A stretch of 64,000 nucleotides of DNA from Archegozetes longisetosus (lineage: Eukaryota; Arthropoda; Arachnida; Sarcoptiformes; Trhypochthoniidae). Shown piece after piece: positions 60,214 to 64,000 of this stretch. The notes under the pieces were generated by a model. The model did no database searches, was not told the DNA's origin, and worked only from the letters and a program-made list of their open reading frames with translations. Where the stretch lies: positions 1,656,001-1,720,000 of the forward strand of contig JAEMBT020000008.1 in NCBI GenBank assembly GCA_018873245.2, read 5' to 3'. A program made the translations under genes and the position numbers. How positions within the stretch are numbered: the first letter of the stretch is position 1; every line of letters begins with the position of its first letter.

Positions 60214-60385
60214 TTAGCAAGTTTCATAATTTTGTTCCTGAAACTAATTTTTATTTAATGCGCATTTGATTAAATCATTTCTGTTTCTTTTTATGTGTAA
60301 ATTACTTCTGTATAACAATATTGGAATCAGTGAGTCATCAGTTTTGTTATTTTTATCTCTAAGAGACTAATATAAGACGAATGGA

Positions 60386-62612
60386 ATGACGACATTAAAC
60401 GCAACGAAGGCTCAACTGAGTCTCAATCAGAGACAGAAGAGAAAACAATTAGTCGATAGTAATCGCAATCGAGTTCCAAACAAGTCGTTTAGTTTATTGC
60501 GTTTCGAATTGCGTTTCGAATTGCGTTTCGAATTGCGTTTCGAATTGCGTTTCGAATTGCGTTTCGAATTGCGTTTCAACTGGTATTTCGAATAATATGA
60601 ATAATTCTTATAAAATATTTAAGTCGAAAGCATTGGCTCAAAATCCAGTAGAATATCATTGACCGCATCTGCGATTCCCGTCAAACAATTTTATACGACT
60701 AATAACACAAGTCGTCGATCGCTTCCAACCATTTGTTCGCCTGATGTCAAGCCTATGAGACAAATGAAGCGTTTGAGCCCAAATTCAACTATTCGTTCAC
60801 ACGAATTGAATGCAAGCAAAAGTCAAAAGCCTGAATGTATTGTTTTAGATGAGACCGAATTAGATAAACACGAATCAAGTGATAAAACTAATAGTAATTT
60901 GAGTTTAGTTAATGACGAATGCATAGAAATCTTAGACAGTAAACAGATCAAGCATTTGCTGAAGTGGCACTACAATGTGATAGTGCTGTTCGCGATCAAA
61001 CCAGTTTACGAACTAGTACAAAACAACAAAATAGTGCTAATAATCAAAGTGTTGGTAATAAATCGGATAACAATCGAATGCAAATTAAGTGTTCGGCAAT
61101 TTCTCACTCCTCAATTACTAACAAAGAATTGCGTTTTTCAATCAATGCTTTTCCCGAATAAATTATGTTTGACACACATAGGGGTGACTCAAAAAGACTG
61201 TATTTCGATGAGGATGGTATTAAATTTACTAATGTTGCTCCAAATAATATTGAAACAAAATTCAAATACCATATCATGATTCCATTCATCGAAATGAGTG
61301 AATTGATTTACTGCGGCGAACCTTCGCTCACAACTATTTTTACAAAACCAACGAAAGAATCAAACGATAAAATACAGGAATGCATATATTTGGGAAAAGA
61401 CTCCAAAAATTGATTGAAGTTTGATATTAATTACATGGTTATTATTGTTTATTAAACATTTATTATTGATTTTAAAGTTATTTTAATTAATTTTATTCTA
61501 TTTAGATATTCGAGAGCATTGCATTATAGCAGTTCTGAGAAGCAAATTGAGTGAAAAGTTTATACGAATTCTCGAAAAGACGTCTAAAGAACATAACGAT
61601 GGCATCAAATTCTCTCAAATGAATATAGATACTGCCAAATATATGTTACAACGCGTTCAAAGCCGTACCTAAAATGTCGGTAACGCTGAACTGCGTTTCG
61701 AACAAACCATATTACCGACCAATTCGACAAAATCTGCAACTTCTAGACTTGAAGGCCTTCGTCCACACCAGAATCCTTTCGTAGTAAATGCCGCACGACC
61801 TCAGCTCAATTCAGCTGAAGATAAATATCACCATCACCTGCGAAGAAGCCAACATTTCGTTCTCCTCTCAGGCCTGTTCAATATGTCTCCAGTGCAAACA
61901 GTGATTCAAATCGATGACGATGACGACGACGAAGACAATGGCTCTAAAAGTCAAAATGATGACGAGTTTGAGTTAGTCATAGAATTGATGTCATAATACA
62001 TGTCTTAACTCTTCTGAATAACTATATATTTATGTTTGCAGAAAAGTGATCTTAACTTATTCTGAAGACGAAGAGAACGCGATCTTCGTTGAGAGAAAGA
62101 TAGTTGACTGGACCTGGTATTATTTGCCTTAATGATATTGTCATTAAGAAATTGTCCACTATTAATTTTTGTCTAAGGTATAGGTTTTGGCTTCAACTTT
62201 CTAAAATTTCACCATTCATTCAACTTATCATTTTATAGATATTATTTTAAAAGCAACAAATTATCAGATGATGTAAGAAAGAGTACTCACCTTTACGATA
62301 CTATTTTTCGAACAACTCACTGAAAAGCGTCCGACAAAGCGAAAGAATAGTAGTATTCAATAAGTTGTATGTATTATTGAGATATTTTGAGAAAAACTAG
62401 TTTAAGATAGTGTTGAATCTTTCAGACCTTGTATTATATTTATGGATTCATCAGGAAGTGCTTGTTATAAGAGGCAATTAAATAGTCCTATCAAAGATTT
62501 CTTAACATACGAATGGAATGAGAAAAAGGGATCTGAAGTTTCTATCAAGACTAAAGGTCTGATGAGAGACTTTTCCTCGTGTTCCAAATTAAACAAATTC
62601 TAGTGATCGTGG
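60386..62612 (+). pseudogene. SENP6/7-like SUMO protease relic, copy 2
   Basis: SENP6/7 (Ulp2 class) removes SUMO chains. Pieces in order: a frame-shifted N-terminal region (60659-61160); YHIMIPFIEMSEL with FTKPTKESNDKIQECIYL (61270-61400), as in copy 1; IREHCIIAVLRSKLSEKFI (61515-61570); an acidic run (61910-61945); KLSDDVRKSTHLYDT (62260-62305), recalling the family's RERTH motif; RPCIIFMDSSG (62428-62460), the family's aspartate segment; and TNSSDRGLF (62590-62617), where the peptidase has NSSDCGLF. The active-site Cys is thus Arg, an in-frame TAA lies just before it, and the His-containing HW segment is missing. Other stops and shifts occur throughout. It is dead as a protease. Confidence 0.7.
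60499..60582. repeat. 12-bp minisatellite
   Basis: Six perfect tandem copies of GCGTTTCGAATT followed by a diverged seventh. The unit is a multiple of three and encodes repeated Leu-Arg-Phe-Glu. A related single word (GAACTGCGTTTCGAAC) occurs near 61689. Confidence 0.95.
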
Positions 62613-63336
62613 ACTCTTTGTGCTCGAGTATATCGAACAGTTTCTTGAAAGTCCAGATTATTTAGTTGAAAAAGTGCTCGCTAATCCGAAACGTGCATTT
62701 CTTGACTGGCTTCCAATCGCAAAGGCCAATCACCGTAACTCTGCTAATGCAATCATCGATAATGAAATAGAAACTGACGATAAGAATAATAAGAATGTGA
62801 ATGAAACAAATTCATTGAATGTATCTCAATGCGAGTCTTCAATAGTATATGCGGACGAAAACAACTTAAACAACGCTTCAATTTATGATATCGTCATTCC
62901 TATTGTTGGCAGTCAAACTTTATTACCAAAAAATAAAACTTCAGATTATATTAAATCTCTTTTAGCTGAAGAGGAAGTCACTTTTAACATGTTTCGAGAT
63001 TTACCAAAACAATCGAATGCTTGTGGCAGTTACAGAAAACTGTTTGAGTGGTCGTGGATTCCATGCACAGACTCAATCAAGCCTTTAATACAAAGTGATT
63101 TGGATTTGATCAACAAATCAGACAACTTGGAAAACACATTCGAGAGTGAGACTGATGGTTACAGTAAAACCGAAAATTTGGCGCTAAAGTTATCGATGTG
63201 TTTGCAGACTTCGTGTTACGCAACTGTTATGTGCAGAGAAATTACCAAAACTGAGTCAAGAGATTTGGAGTATAAAACATGGCTTAAGAGTAATTTATTC
63301 ATGTTTTTCATTTGTTATACGATAAAATCACAATAA
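62611..63336 (+). pseudogene. Chimeric ORF: SENP-like tail fused to PUS7L-like C-terminal domain
   Basis: This frame is open for 238 codons from 62620. Its first 45 codons continue the SENP relic (LEYIEQFLESP, the helix after the catalytic site, and AFLDWLPIAKANHRNSANAI). After a polar Asn-rich linker it changes to the C-terminal TruD region of PUS7L-type pseudouridine synthases: SIYDIVIPIVG, YIKSLLAEEEVTFNMF, CGSYRKLFEWSW, ENLALKLSMCLQTSCYATVM and CREITKTES. The PUS7L catalytic Asp region is absent. No ATG context or intron is obvious. It may be two relics that landed in frame, or a chimeric transcript. Confidence 0.65.
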
Positions 63337-63930
63337 GTTTATTTTTGGTGAGATATTTATATTTTAATAGATATAATTTTTAATCAAAATATAAGGTTCA
63401 GAATAAATATTTTGTTCATTAGTTTCCATCATAGTATTCAGTCTATTCATTTCCATTCATTTTTATCAGGAGTTGAGTCTAAACTTAATAAAATTTTAAT
63501 ACTGAATAAAAAGTTAAAACAATAAGGCCGATATGCACAAGTCGTGGTTTAACTAAAAATGTTTTAAACATTCGTTGTACAACAGTGAGTTTTAAAATTC
63601 GTTCCATGTTTTAAGTCGGTTTTAAGACTTAGAACCGTATTAAATATAGTTGTGCATACGGGCCTAAGAGTTGTAGTGATGGCTGTGGTCACAGAAACTA
63701 TGATTGAAAAACATTCAGTTTGTAAACAATTGCAGCGTCATAATCAGCTGTTATTATACTAGACGTCATTTGTTTTCACAGAAATACAAACTGTGTTTGG
63801 ATATGAAAATAGAGTGTTTTTATAATTAGTAAAATTGAAGTTATTCATTAAAATAATAATAAGCTTAATATTAAAATGAAATGTAGTGTAAGTCATAATC
63901 CATTTCTTACGATTCAAAGTGATTGGAACG
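63337..63930. other. Intergenic interval
   Basis: AT-rich. Contains the 139-bp MITE below and nothing else recognised. Confidence 0.5.
63526..63664. mobile_element. PIF/Harbinger-like MITE, 139 bp
   Basis: Terminal inverted repeats: GGCCGATATGCACAAGT at the left; the reverse complement of the right end is GGCCCGTATGCACAACT. TAA directly repeated on both sides (63523-63525 and 63665-63667) fits the three-base target duplication of PIF/Harbinger elements. Confidence 0.8.
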
Positions 63931-64000
63931 ATGTCATCAGACAGTAAGTACGAGATTGATAACAACTTAAAAAACCATTTTAAAATTAGTTCTTATCATA
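63931..64000 (+). CDS. Possible 5' end of a gene running off the window
   Basis: ATG 63931 opens a frame to the window end; it reads MSSDSKYEIDNN and then LKNHFKISSYH. The second part loosely recalls the start of RecQ-type helicase cores (Leu-Lys-x-x-Phe), but it is too short to decide. A strong donor-like GTAAGT at 63944 would end the exon after four codons instead. Treat the product as unknown. Confidence 0.3.
   Translation, partial: MSSDSKYEIDNNLKNHFKISSYH

Noticed and set aside
40951-63336. A Helitron as the proven carrier of the gene fragments
   Set aside because: I could not find a convincing TC start, CTRR end with hairpin, or Rep/helicase coding sequence; kept only as a hypothesis.
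1-64000. CRISPR arrays, operons, riboswitches, rRNA genes
   Set aside because: None seen; the window is eukaryotic nuclear DNA and no repeat-spacer pattern or rRNA signature is present.

Overview
This is eukaryotic DNA: AT-rich, with genes broken by many short GT-AG introns (often 60-80 bases), AATAAA signals after several genes, and many (GA)n/(CT)n microsatellites. The gene content (a dissatisfaction-type NR2E nuclear receptor, MPP8, PDSS2, RAD1) points to an arthropod. A mite or another small non-insect arthropod fits best, but the species cannot be fixed from the sequence alone.

Layout. Bases 1-117 are the end of an exon of an unidentified Ala/His/Ser-rich protein. About 20 kb without a recognisable gene follows, dotted with GA microsatellites. 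At 20.6-27.8 kb a small minus-strand ORF stands head to head with a six-exon dissatisfaction (dsf) orthologue of 531 aa. At 28.9-32.6 kb are two divergent tandem copies of PDSS2, the non-catalytic subunit of the enzyme that makes the ubiquinone side chain. At 35.3-38.1 kb is a six-exon MPP8 orthologue (chromodomain, ankyrin repeats, C-terminal MPP8 domain; 484 aa). A 58-aa secreted peptide ORF (38.7 kb) and an intronless RAD1 gene with two one-base frameshifts (39.4-40.3 kb) follow.

From about 41 kb to 63.3 kb the character changes to a graveyard of host-gene pieces mixed with transposons. It holds relics of RPF2, RAD1, MPP8, RPS18, TMEM267, a SENP6/7-type SUMO protease (twice) and PUS7L. Several keep introns, so they arose by DNA-level duplication and not through mRNA. 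A nearly identical inverted repeat of about 780 bp (45 kb and 57 kb) carries RAD1 and RPF2 pieces; the right arm is joined to an inverted copy of MPP8 intron 1/exon 2. The same zone holds a complete 1.62-kb mariner-like element, a 749-bp Tc1/mariner deletion derivative, a 545-bp hAT element with a perfect 8-bp target duplication, other small inverted-repeat elements, and a decayed hAT transposase.

Within this zone sits an intact intronless 320-aa secreted TolB-like (PD40) beta-propeller gene (51.5-52.5 kb). It looks bacterial and is the best horizontal-transfer candidate. An intact three-exon gene of unknown family (59.6-60.2 kb) appears to have broken relatives elsewhere in the window. There are no operons; the genes do not form one pathway.
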